Assembly (NCBI GenBank): GCA_000828835.1
Contig: AP014633.1
Span: 4,464,001-4,528,000, forward strand
Length of the DNA: 64,000 nucleotides
Reading direction: 5' to 3'
Source: Thioploca ingrica
Lineage (GTDB): Bacteria > Pseudomonadota > Gammaproteobacteria > Beggiatoales > Beggiatoaceae
The notes below the pieces were generated by a model. The model was not told the origin of the DNA. It did no database searches and worked only from the letters and a program-made list of their open reading frames with translations. The position numbers and the translations under genes are program-made. Every line of letters starts with the position of its first letter. Position 1 is the first letter of the stretch. This document shows positions 18,409 through 26,982 of the stretch, one piece after another.

Positions 18409-19481
18409 TTAGTGAGGATGTATTTCCCACGGAGGCGGAAATTATTCAGAGCGTTGAAGTTCTGTTTAATGAACTCCTGCATTTCCGTTCGGGGGAGAAC
18501 CTCTTACTGTATGTGGATGAAGGCAGCGATTTACGAGTAGCTAATTTGATAAAGAGATGTGTGGAAAACCGGGGGGGACAAGCCGAAATTTTACGACTAT
18601 CCAAAACGGTTGTACTTGATAAACAAGTATTAGAACTCTGCAATGCGATCAGGAATGGGTCTTTTCAGGTCATGTGTGAGTTGTCGGAGCAATACTTCTA
18701 TCTTACGAAGGCGTGGCGAATCGCATTGGAAGCTGGTATCAGGGTGTATTCACTGGCGGGACTGGATTCTGCGTCTTTCGTGCGTTGTGTTGGCAACGTT
18801 AACCATTTCGCCATGTTTAAGTTCGGGCTAAAACTGAAGAAGATACTTCAAACAACTCGTCATCTTCATATTAAAAGTCAAAGCGGCACTGATATCAGAA
18901 TGCGAATGGGTTTCACTCTTCGTATTGCTAGATTTTCCGGAAGGCGACTTTACCGGTTGATAACCAGATTTTGCGGAAGTCCCCAATCTTTCATTGGAGA
19001 TCCCGGTGGTATTCTTGATGGTAAAACCTACGCAACCTTTCTTGGCGGGCAGATAGCGTTTAGAGGTATACCACGGACTATCGAGGGGATAGCGGTAATT
19101 GATGGTTATCTATGGCCACCGGATGAGATTGGTTCTTTGGAAAAACCACTGGTGTTGAAAATTGAACAGGGAAGAATTGTTGAGATTGGTGGTTGTTCGG
19201 AAAAATCAAAAATCTTGAAAGAGCGGTTTCGTGGACAACCGATAGAGATAGAGCATTTCTGTATAGGTTTTAATCCGGGCGCCCGGTTGCCATCCAAGAT
19301 ACTGGAAGCAGAGAGAGTGTTTGGTTCTATTTCGATAGGAATCGGGAAGGGAGCTTTTCATACTGATGGAGTTATCAAGAGTCCTTCTTTAAAAATGGAT
19401 AATAAATTGATAGAAGAGAACGGATCTTTTATTTCCGCTCAATTGTCTGGTTTTAGACCCAATTCCTTCAAAAAATTGTGA
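18396..19481 (+). CDS. M29 aminopeptidase / NicX-like metalloprotein
   Basis: Protein of 361 residues in the leucyl aminopeptidase T / NicX superfamily. The N-terminal half has a Rossmann-like GENLLLYVDEGSDLRVANLI. The C-terminal half has TFLGGQIAFRGIPRTIEGIA, VLKIEQGRIVEIGG, then EHFCIGFNPGARLPSKILEA, ERVFGSISIGIGKGAFHTDG. The Glu, Glu, His and Asp in those last motifs match the expected metal ligands. Whether it is a peptidase, dioxygenase-like or inactive protein cannot be told. Ribosome site GAGGAG lies within the upstream acyltransferase gene, so the two are translationally coupled and probably act in one pathway. Confidence 0.62.
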   Translation: MEKLISEDVFPTEAEIIQSVEVLFNELLHFRSGENLLLYVDEGSDLRVANLIKRCVENRGGQAEILRLSKTVVLDKQVLELCNAIRNGSFQVMCELSEQYFYLTKAWRIALEAGIRVYSLAGLDSASFVRCVGNVNHFAMFKFGLKLKKILQTTRHLHIKSQSGTDIRMRMGFTLRIARFSGRRLYRLITRFCGSPQSFIGDPGGILDGKTYATFLGGQIAFRGIPRTIEGIAVIDGYLWPPDEIGSLEKPLVLKIEQGRIVEIGGCSEKSKILKERFRGQPIEIEHFCIGFNPGARLPSKILEAERVFGSISIGIGKGAFHTDGVIKSPSLKMDNKLIEENGSFISAQLSGFRPNSFKKL

Positions 19482-19862
19482 ATATTGGGTTTCAATAGCT
19501 GTTGTTGCAATGAACTATAATTTGCTGATTTTATTTTCGTCATATCAATTAATGAGTTCACTCATTCACAAAATAATTATTTTTTGTTCACTGCTTTAGC
19601 GTAAACAATACTACCTAATTTTTACCTCATTGACCTACCCAATTTCGTCCGCACCGCTTCTTAAAACCAGACTATACTAAGTTATACTAGCACTAACTAG
19701 ACTCCGTAGTGTAAAAACGGTAACATATGCTCTATATTAATAAGTAGTTCTGGTGAAATGAATTAGAAATAGTCAGTTAACCTTACCAATGCTTGGGTTG
19801 AGTGTAACCTGAGCCAAATTACACTTTGACATCGTTGGCAACGAGCGTAAAAGGATTAATAA
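19482..19862. other. 381-bp AT-rich intergenic region
   Basis: No gene is seen. A TTGACA at 19826 followed 16 bases later by TAAAAG resembles a promoter, but it is so close to the ribosome site of the next gene that it is doubtful. Confidence 0.4.
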
Positions 19863-20531
19863 ATGGTAATAACCTGGGTTAAAAAGAATAGGATAAGTTT
19901 TTTCCTGCTGGTTAATTTAACTCTATTTTTATCTTGCTATGCTGATGAGATTTCATCTACTATAATACCCAATTTACCTCAAGCTTGTCGTTTGGATTGT
20001 GCAACACCTTATGGAGAAAAATTGGGAATGGCAATTGGCGATGTGGTTGCCTATTCTAATTGTAATGCTCAGTGTTTGGTTCGAGAACCTTATTATCAAA
20101 ATGGCACGTATACTGGAATTAAATGGCAATGTGTTGAATTCGCAAGAAGATGGCTCTTGATTCATCAAGGCGTTGTATACGGTGATGTGGACATTGCCGC
20201 TGATATTTGGGATAAGATTACGCAGGTAACCCGAGTAGCCGATGGGAAAAAATTAAAGATGGAATCTCATCTTAATGGCTCAACTCAAGCTCCTCAACGG
20301 GGTGATCTATTGATATATGCCCAAGCTTACCTCAATACGGGGCATGTCGCTGTGGTTACTGAAGTGAATTTAACAGCCGGTGTAATACGAGTTGCAGAAC
20401 AAAATTTTACCAATCAAAAATGGGCCAGTAACAACTATGCCCGTGAAATTGATTTGGTAATCAAAGGGAGCCGATATTGGTTATTAGATGCTTATTTACT
20501 GGGTTGGAAGCATATCCTCAGTGTAAATTAA
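19863..20531 (+). CDS. secreted CHAP-domain amidase, glutathionylspermidine-amidase-like
   Basis: A 222-residue protein. Signal sequence: KKNRISFFLLVNLTLFLSCYA. The mature part resembles the amidase domain of E. coli GspSA: GEKLGMAIGDVVAYSN, KWQCVEFARRWLL (nucleophile Cys), GDLLIYAQ, TGHVAVVTEV (catalytic His), VRVAEQNF-like IRVAEQNF, and a closing LLGWKH. The known domain cleaves glutathionylspermidine; CHAP domains more broadly cut peptidoglycan cross-links. Export to the periplasm and the lack of a synthetase domain favour a cell-wall or thiol-polyamine salvage role, which is inference. Two extra Cys pairs (CRLDC, CNAQC) near the mature N-terminus could form disulfides. Confidence 0.75.
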   Translation: MVITWVKKNRISFFLLVNLTLFLSCYADEISSTIIPNLPQACRLDCATPYGEKLGMAIGDVVAYSNCNAQCLVREPYYQNGTYTGIKWQCVEFARRWLLIHQGVVYGDVDIAADIWDKITQVTRVADGKKLKMESHLNGSTQAPQRGDLLIYAQAYLNTGHVAVVTEVNLTAGVIRVAEQNFTNQKWASNNYAREIDLVIKGSRYWLLDAYLLGWKHILSVN

Positions 20532-20712
20532 TTCCATTATTTCGGTAAACAAGCTAAAATAATTATTTACCAAGATCTCACTCTGAGGACAAACACCGGC
20601 TGTTCCCTTTCGCAAAAGAAAAGTAGCTTGAACCGAGACGGAAAGAATAGGGTGGAAAAGAGGCGAGTAAATTATCTGTCCTATTTGACCTTTAATCACT
20701 ATCGTTTAATTG

Positions 20713-20751
20713 GTGTGTTGATTATTCGATGGTGTTTCGCTATTAACACAC
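20713..20751 (+). promoter_or_regulatory. possible 5'-leader hairpin of the RRM gene
   Basis: GTGTGTT and AACACAC pair across 25 bases, 20 bases before the RRM start codon. Cold-inducible RRM proteins often have structured leaders. The stem is short, so this is tentative. Confidence 0.3.
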
Positions 20752-20770
20752 ATTGACGAGAGAATGATAG

Positions 20771-21043
20771 ATGAATATATATGTAGGTAATTTATCCTAT
20801 AACCTGAGCAAAGAGGATTTAAAAACACTTTTTTCAGAGTATGGAGAGGTGTCTGAGGTAAATCTCATCACCGATAAATACAGCGGCAAATCTAAAGGGT
20901 TTGCTTTTGTGGAAATGCCTAAACAATCAGAGGCAGAAGCGGCTATCAAAGCCCTTAATGAAAGTCCAATAAAAGGAAGAAATATCAAAGTTAATCAAGC
21001 ACGTCCACGTAATGAGCGACCACAACGTAAATCGAGGTATTAA
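20771..21043 (+). CDS. small RRM RNA-binding protein
   Basis: Protein of 90 residues made of one RNA recognition motif. RNP2 is IYVGNL at residues 2-7 and RNP1 is KGFAFVEM at about 42-49, with the usual beta-alpha-beta pattern and a short Arg-rich tail (PRNERPQRKSRY). Such single-RRM proteins are common in cyanobacteria and gammaproteobacteria and bind RNA, often in the cold. It is monocistronic, ending in a strong terminator 11 bases after the stop. Confidence 0.93.
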   Translation: MNIYVGNLSYNLSKEDLKTLFSEYGEVSEVNLITDKYSGKSKGFAFVEMPKQSEAEAAIKALNESPIKGRNIKVNQARPRNERPQRKSRY

Positions 21044-21053
21044 CCTCTAAATT

Positions 21054-21082
21054 AAAACGCCAAGCTTTGCTTGGCGTTTTTT
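21054..21082 (+). terminator. rho-independent terminator of the RRM gene
   Basis: AAAACGCCAAGC-TTT-GCTTGGCGTTTT followed by TT: a perfect 12-bp stem with a three-base loop and T-run directly after the RRM stop codon. Confidence 0.92.
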
Positions 21083-21241
21083 ACAGAGAATCCGTGTCAA
21101 AAAAGTAGTAATACTTACCCGCTAGCTACTTTTTAGCGATAGCCAATCACTTCAACCGGCGCGTAACAGACACTCAGTTGACAACGAGTGCCCGTTACCT
21201 TGACATCACTACTATCAATTGAAGGACTGTCACCTTGGACC

Positions 21242-22837
21242 ATGAAAAAAGTTTCAGTCAATCTAACCAACTTATTTAGCCAATGGCAGCAAACGGGTAC
21301 TGATTTCTGGTTTTGCGGTGCTGCTTTCGATAAAAAGCAGGGCACTTTGCTTAATACTCAGGAAATAGCCCAACGGTTCAGGCAAGCTCAGTCAAAATCA
21401 GCTATAGCCGAACAGTTAAATCAATTAAATGGTTTTTTCTCTTTGATCTGGATTGGACCATGGGGTACCGTTGCTGCTGTCGATCATGTTCGTAGTCGTC
21501 CCTTGTTTATTGGCAGTAAGGCAGACGATGTCATTATTACTGATGATGCTGAGCAGGCAAGAAAATTTGCCGATGTGTCAGAAAGAAACGTTGAACACAC
21601 TGAAGAATTTAGGCTAACCGGATACGTCACCGGTAGAAACACCCTGTTTGATCAGGTTAAGCAATTACAAGCCGGCGAATGTGTCATCGTGGGTGAATCG
21701 ATGGAGTGGATACGATATTATCGCTATATTCCCACCGCGAATTCTACCTTGGATGCAACACAATTGATGGCTGGGGTAAGGAAATATACTGAAGCAGCCA
21801 TTGGTCGGTTAATAGAATATGCCAATGGTCGGCAAATTGTCATTCCTCTCAGTGGTGGTTATGATTCAAGAAGTATAGCGTTGTTGCTTCACCAATTCCA
21901 ATATCCGAATATCGTCACTTTTAGCTTTGGTCGTCCAGACTGTGCGGAAGCGCGCATCAGTCGATTGGTTGCTAAAACCTTGGGCTTGCCATGGCATTTT
22001 GTTTCCTATAGCAATAAACAATGGCAAATGTGGATCAAAACCGAACAATTCAAACACTACGTACAAAAAATTCATTCCCACGTTTCAGTGCCAACGATTC
22101 AAGCTTGGCCAGCGGCTTGGCAACTCTTAAGAGATAAAGTGTTTGCTCAAGATTGTATTGTGGTGCCAGGGCATACGGTAGTACCAGTGTATGTTGGAAA
22201 TTTTTTTGCCAAGGAACTTGTGTCTGTTAGTAACCCAATAGAATTGGTTACCAGTACAATAATAAATCACTATTATCATTTGCGTCCGCTTTCAAAGACT
22301 CAACTGCTCAAATGGCAAAAAAACTTAACTACTCAAATTATTACCATGATGGGTAATTCAACTTCAAGGCTGCCAGCATCCTTGCTTGAAGAATGGAAAT
22401 GGCAAGAAATAGAGGCAAAGTACATTGTTAACTCTAACAGATATTATGATTTCTTTGGCTTAGATTGGTGGATGCCCTTATGGGATCAGGAGGTTGCTGA
22501 CTTCTGGGCCACGGTTCCCTATGAATATAAACGCCATCACCAGCTCTGGATAGATTTTGTAAAAAGTCTCTGGCAAGCTAAAACTTCAATCAGTCCTGGT
22601 TTAGGTCATTCACACGATGAAACGGTCAAACTAAAACGGGTGATAAAGCACGCTATTTCAGGTCTCATCCATACTTCTCTAATCCAACGTTGGCGTCACC
22701 AACAAAAATTGTTTGGAATTCTGCCATTATTAGAAGGTATCAAGCTCGACTTAATGGGAATTAGAAGGGGTGTTGCCATTCCTTCCTATTTAACTGGCTT
22801 GTCCTTAAAATATTGTAATCCAGACATTAAAAAATAG
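21242..22837 (+). CDS. asparagine-synthase-related protein lacking the glutaminase Cys
   Basis: A 531-residue protein with a PP-loop ATP-pyrophosphatase domain: VIPLSGGYDSRSIALLL near residue 205 is the SGGxDS-type motif of asparagine synthetases, and SFGRPDCAEARISRLVAKTL follows. The first 190 residues resemble the Ntn glutaminase domain (GFFSLIWIGPWGTVAAVDHV, RSRPLFIG, LTGYVTGRNTLFDQVKQLQA), but no Cys at position 2 is present, so ammonia from glutamine is unlikely to be made here. Relatives work in surface polysaccharide or peptide maturation. A GTG 54 bases upstream is an alternative start. It stands alone. Confidence 0.75.
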   Translation: MKKVSVNLTNLFSQWQQTGTDFWFCGAAFDKKQGTLLNTQEIAQRFRQAQSKSAIAEQLNQLNGFFSLIWIGPWGTVAAVDHVRSRPLFIGSKADDVIITDDAEQARKFADVSERNVEHTEEFRLTGYVTGRNTLFDQVKQLQAGECVIVGESMEWIRYYRYIPTANSTLDATQLMAGVRKYTEAAIGRLIEYANGRQIVIPLSGGYDSRSIALLLHQFQYPNIVTFSFGRPDCAEARISRLVAKTLGLPWHFVSYSNKQWQMWIKTEQFKHYVQKIHSHVSVPTIQAWPAAWQLLRDKVFAQDCIVVPGHTVVPVYVGNFFAKELVSVSNPIELVTSTIINHYYHLRPLSKTQLLKWQKNLTTQIITMMGNSTSRLPASLLEEWKWQEIEAKYIVNSNRYYDFFGLDWWMPLWDQEVADFWATVPYEYKRHHQLWIDFVKSLWQAKTSISPGLGHSHDETVKLKRVIKHAISGLIHTSLIQRWRHQQKLFGILPLLEGIKLDLMGIRRGVAIPSYLTGLSLKYCNPDIKK

Positions 22838-22855
22838 CTTGAAAGTATAAACAAG

Positions 22856-22885
22856 GTAGGGGTAGATACAGGGGTTTGCCCCTAC
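22856..22885. repeat. GTAGGGG palindrome after the Asn-synthase-like gene
   Basis: GTAGGGG and CCCCTAC pair around a 16-base loop. It is related to the GTAGGGGCAA units beside trpE and may help end the transcript. Confidence 0.5.
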
Positions 22886-23087
22886 TAGACAAACTCAATT
22901 AGCAAATTGACACTGACTTAGCCACTGCCTGCACGACTATCTCCTCCTACAGCTGTATCCTGATTGAATTCTCCAAAGCTTCTTAATGTAATATTTTGAT
23001 AATTTAAATTTTTATTTAAATTTAATTAGGACTAAAATGCCTGTAAGAGAAGCTACGGGTTGCGCTTCATCTCGGTTACGGGGATTT

Positions 23088-24266
23088 ATGTTTCATTTTA
23101 TTACTTTACCACCTTTAAGTCTTTATATTCATGTGCCTTGGTGTGTTCGCAAGTGCCTTTATTGTGATTTTAATTCTCATGCTATCCACTCGACGTTACC
23201 AGAAAAAGATTATATCGCGGCATTATTGGCCGATTTAGATCAAGATTTGTCTTGGATTGAATCGCGAACAATTGGTAGTATTTTTATTGGCGGAGGAACA
23301 CCAAGTGTGTTATCACCGGAGGCGATTGCTCATTTATTGGCGGGAGTGAGAAAGCGGTTGATTTTAAGTGATTCGGTGGAAGTGACTTTGGAAGCTAATC
23401 CGGGTACGGTTGAGCAATTACGGTTGCAGGAATTTCAACAAGCGGGTATTAATCGATTATCATTAGGTATCCAGAGTTTTAATGAGTTGGCTTTAGCCAG
23501 TTTAGGTCGCATTCATGGACGCCAATCGGCTATTGCCGCGATAGAGGCAACACAGCGAGCGGGATTGACTAATTTTAATCTGGATATCTTGTTTGGATTA
23601 CCTCAACAAACCGTGGAAATGGCATTGCAAGATTTACAAATGGCGCTGAGTTTTCAACCACCGCATCTGTCTTGGTATCAATTGACTATAGAACCGCATA
23701 CTTGGTTTTATCATCATCCCCCGCCGTTGCCGGATGAAGATGAATTATGGGCGATTCAAACAGCGGGGCAAAATTATTTAGCCGAGCAAGGTTATATTCA
23801 TTATGAAATATCGGCTTATGCTCAACCCCATTGGCAGTGTCAACATAATTTGAATTATTGGCAATTTGGTGATTATTTAGGGATTGGCGCTGGTGCACAT
23901 GGTAAAATAACTCAGCTTACTCAAGGAACGATTACGCGGTTGTTAAAACAATCTCATCCAGAGACTTATTTACACACGGCGCATATGCCACAGGTCGTTG
24001 CCAACCGAACTGTTCTCACTGCAGCAGAGGCGAGTTTAGAATTTGTTATGAATGCACTACGGTTATCCACCGGTTTTACCAGTCGAGAATTTAGGCTGAA
24101 TACTGGTTTAAGTTTAAGTTATATAGACCCAGCTATCCAGCAAGCGTGTGAACGGGGCTGGCTCACTCTAAGCGCGGATACTGATGAAGCCATGCGAATT
24201 CGGGCCACTGAGCAAGGCTGGTGTTTTTTAAACGATTTGTTAAGTTTATTCGTACCAGAGTCATAA
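23088..24266 (+). CDS. hemW: radical SAM protein HemW, heme chaperone
   Basis: Protein of 392 residues. It begins MFHFITLPPLSLYIHVPWC and carries the radical-SAM motif WCVRKCLYCDF (CxxxCxxC), then GGGTPS, EANPGTVE, RLSLGIQSFN, NLDILFGLPQQT and GIGAGAHG. HemW is the HemN-like member without coproporphyrinogen dehydrogenase activity that delivers heme; the Phe rather than Cys after CxxxCxxCx fits HemW. An in-frame ATG at 23037 with AGGA upstream adds 17 residues that look repeat-derived, so the start matching the family length was chosen. The stop is followed at once by the next gene. Confidence 0.9.
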   Translation: MFHFITLPPLSLYIHVPWCVRKCLYCDFNSHAIHSTLPEKDYIAALLADLDQDLSWIESRTIGSIFIGGGTPSVLSPEAIAHLLAGVRKRLILSDSVEVTLEANPGTVEQLRLQEFQQAGINRLSLGIQSFNELALASLGRIHGRQSAIAAIEATQRAGLTNFNLDILFGLPQQTVEMALQDLQMALSFQPPHLSWYQLTIEPHTWFYHHPPPLPDEDELWAIQTAGQNYLAEQGYIHYEISAYAQPHWQCQHNLNYWQFGDYLGIGAGAHGKITQLTQGTITRLLKQSHPETYLHTAHMPQVVANRTVLTAAEASLEFVMNALRLSTGFTSREFRLNTGLSLSYIDPAIQQACERGWLTLSADTDEAMRIRATEQGWCFLNDLLSLFVPES

Positions 24267-26345
24267 ATGTTTTCAGCGGGCATGAAATGGTTGTTAGTGC
24301 TGCTCAGTTGTTGGTGGAGTGTAGAAACGTTGGCTTTAGAAGATATGGTACTTAAACTCGGCACCACGACCGGTCATGATTGGCGCGCAGAAGGCGTTAT
24401 GGCGCGATTACACTGGTTAAATGATGAACATATCTCGTTAACCCTGATCATCGCTTCTTTAAACTTAGCGCAATTAAAAAAACCATTACAAAACTTAAAG
24501 TTAACTTGTCCACGAACTCAATACAATCACCTCCAAATCGTTTGCCCTCAAGCTAATTTATATCTGGAACGAGAATTAATGGGCGATTCTCCTTGGCAAC
24601 TCTCCTTTACTTATCAACTCCGATCGCAGCAAATTAATTTGCGGTTGGAAGCGAAGGCGTTAGCCGGTGGGCAAGTGATTCTGCAAGCCAACACCACTTC
24701 CAGCGAATGGCAAGCCAATGTCGATATCCAGGCGGTAAATTTTGAAAAATTATCCAACCAATTCAAGACTTTTATTGACTTACCCTCGTGGGTACTCGGC
24801 GGTTCTTTATATCTAAAAGTGAAACTGCTTAGTAAAGCGCAACAGTTAACTGCTGCTTGCGAAGGACAGATCCAAGATTTGAATTTTTCCAATGCGGAGG
24901 GAAGTCAAGCGGGAGAAAAACTCGCGGTGCAACTCAGCATAACGACTCATTCTAATTCTACTGCTCAAGCCAGCCCCGATAAAGAACAACTTCAAGTGCA
25001 AGGTCAGATCGTGGTTAAAAGTGGTGAGGTATTCCTTGCGCCATGGTATATCGAAGTTAAAAATGACCCGGTGATTTTTGTCACCGATTTTACTTGGCAA
25101 GCGGCTCGGTTAATCATCCATCATTTTAGTTATACCCATACTCAAGTGCTGTCGTTACGTGGCCAGGGCGAATTGACCACAGCAGAGCATTGGGCTATTA
25201 AGACGTTGTCTTTGCGACTGGCGCCAACGGCCTTCAGCCCATTATATGAGCGTTATTTACAAGCTTGGTTAGGTAATGATAGCCAACTGGGTCAATTAAA
25301 GGTGAATGGAACTATCACCGCTCAATTTGATCAGCAGCAAGAGACTCAACAATGGCGGATTGATTTACAACACGTGAATCTAGAACATCAACAACAACGT
25401 TTTGGCTTAACGGATCTCAATGGTACAGTACAATGGCATAGTCATGCTACCCATTTACCCAGTGATTTAACTTGGAGCAGCGGCTATTTTGCTCCCAAAC
25501 TTAAATTGGGTGCCAGTCAACTCAACTTGCGTTTAGTGGGTAGTCAGATTGAATTACTTCAGCCTTGGCATCAACCCCTGTTGGAGAGCATGATACATAT
25601 TGAACAATTTCAGTTAGATAATTTAGGCAAAGATCAATTACATTGGCAACTGCGTGGCCAATTAGAGCCAATCGCTATGCGAACTCTCAGTACGGCAGTC
25701 GGTGGTCCGGCGTTTGATGGCCAACTCAAGCTGAATAAAATAGCGGCAAGTTATCATAACCAACAGTTACAGATTGATGCACCACTGCGCCTCGAAGCGT
25801 TTGGTGGTATGATGACGGTACCCCGCTTCAAGCTGGAGAAACCTTTCAGTGATCAACCGACTTTACAGGCTGATTTGGAACTCAACCAACTCAATTTACA
25901 AACCTTAACCAAGATAACTGGATTTGGAGAAATTCAGGGACAAGTGTCTGGTTATGTGCGGGAGTTACAACTGGTTAATTGGCAACCGATTGCTTTTAAT
26001 GCTTATTTTGCGACTCCACCGGACAGTAATTTACCTCATCAAATTAGCCAAAAAGCGATTAATAATTTATCTAATTTAGGCGGTGGAGCTGTTAATGCGA
26101 TTTCCAAAAGTGTATTACGCATTTTTGAAAATTTCTCTTATCAACGGTTGGGTTGGGGTTGTCATTTGGCTAAAGGGATTTGTCAAATGCGAGGAATAGA
26201 GCCGTTAACCAACGGTTATTACTTGGTTAAAGGCGGTGGACTGCCTCGTATTGATGTGATTGGTTACAATAATCAGGTTGATTGGCAAGTTTTAGTCACT
26301 CGGTTGCAACGAATTTTTCATGCGCAGGCACCGGTAACTCAATAA
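24267..26345 (+). CDS. YdbH-like AsmA-family intermembrane protein
   Basis: A 692-residue protein with a signal/anchor (KWLLVLLSCWWSVETLALE) and then almost only amphipathic beta-strand repeats, as expected for AsmA-like bridge proteins. The C-terminal region with NLSNLGGGAVNAIS, FENFSYQRLGWGCHL and YYLVKGGGLPRIDVIGYN matches the dicarboxylate-transport/YdbH-type C-terminal domain. In E. coli YdbH is one of three AsmA-like proteins (with TamB and YhdP) that move phospholipids to the outer membrane and works with the lipoprotein YnbE. The next gene encodes a lipoprotein with YnbE- and YdbL-like parts, which supports this assignment. It begins right at the hemW stop. Confidence 0.75.
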   Translation: MFSAGMKWLLVLLSCWWSVETLALEDMVLKLGTTTGHDWRAEGVMARLHWLNDEHISLTLIIASLNLAQLKKPLQNLKLTCPRTQYNHLQIVCPQANLYLERELMGDSPWQLSFTYQLRSQQINLRLEAKALAGGQVILQANTTSSEWQANVDIQAVNFEKLSNQFKTFIDLPSWVLGGSLYLKVKLLSKAQQLTAACEGQIQDLNFSNAEGSQAGEKLAVQLSITTHSNSTAQASPDKEQLQVQGQIVVKSGEVFLAPWYIEVKNDPVIFVTDFTWQAARLIIHHFSYTHTQVLSLRGQGELTTAEHWAIKTLSLRLAPTAFSPLYERYLQAWLGNDSQLGQLKVNGTITAQFDQQQETQQWRIDLQHVNLEHQQQRFGLTDLNGTVQWHSHATHLPSDLTWSSGYFAPKLKLGASQLNLRLVGSQIELLQPWHQPLLESMIHIEQFQLDNLGKDQLHWQLRGQLEPIAMRTLSTAVGGPAFDGQLKLNKIAASYHNQQLQIDAPLRLEAFGGMMTVPRFKLEKPFSDQPTLQADLELNQLNLQTLTKITGFGEIQGQVSGYVRELQLVNWQPIAFNAYFATPPDSNLPHQISQKAINNLSNLGGGAVNAISKSVLRIFENFSYQRLGWGCHLAKGICQMRGIEPLTNGYYLVKGGGLPRIDVIGYNNQVDWQVLVTRLQRIFHAQAPVTQ

Positions 26346-26367
26346 TATTAATTTTAGGAATAATACT

Positions 26368-26976
26368 ATGTTAGTACCTCGTCCTTGTTTTTATGTGCTG
26401 GCTTTATGGCTCACCGGTTGTGTGACCGTTAACATTAATTTCCCAGCCGCCGCTACTGAGAAAGCCGCGGATCAGATTATTGATCAAATCCAGGGTACTT
26501 CTTCACCGTCAATGTCACCAGCAAAACCAGTTGATACTCTGAAGCTACCCGAGGCACCGACACCTTCATTAAAACAGCATGGCAACTTGTTTAACTTATT
26601 TATACCGCTAGCTTGGGCTAATCAAGCTAATTTGGATATTTCGAGTCCGGCTATTCAAACGATTGTAGCTAAACAAGCTGAACGCTATAAAAAACTGGGA
26701 CCTTTCTATAATAATGGAGCGATTGGTTTAACCAACGACGGTTTAATTATGTTACATGATCCCAGCCAAGTTCCGCTCAGATCCCGTAATGAAGTTAACA
26801 GTATGATAACTGGGGAAAATCAAGACCGTCTCGCTTTATATCGAGAAATCGCTATCGCTAATAAAAATCCGGATTGGGAAAACAATATTCGTTCTACTTT
26901 TGCAAAACGTTGGATAGATCGTGCTCTACCAGGATGGTGGTATCAAGACGACCAGGAAAATTGGAAACGCAAATAA
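26368..26976 (+). CDS. lipoprotein with YnbE-like N-terminus and DUF1318 (YdbL-like) domain
   Basis: A 202-residue protein. Lipobox ALWLTGC ends the signal peptide, followed by VTVNINFPAAATEKAADQII, the signature start of YnbE-like/DUF1318 proteins. After a Pro/Ser linker, residues about 90-195 match YdbL-type DUF1318: IVAKQAERYKKLGPFYNNGA, IGLTNDGLI, and FAKRWIDRALPGWWYQ. In E. coli ynbE and ydbL are two separate genes after ydbH; here the two parts seem to be in one polypeptide. The likely role is partner and folding aid of the YdbH-like protein at the outer membrane. AGGAATAATACT precedes the ATG. Confidence 0.72.
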   Translation: MLVPRPCFYVLALWLTGCVTVNINFPAAATEKAADQIIDQIQGTSSPSMSPAKPVDTLKLPEAPTPSLKQHGNLFNLFIPLAWANQANLDISSPAIQTIVAKQAERYKKLGPFYNNGAIGLTNDGLIMLHDPSQVPLRSRNEVNSMITGENQDRLALYREIAIANKNPDWENNIRSTFAKRWIDRALPGWWYQDDQENWKRK

Positions 26977-26982
26977 TTGGTT

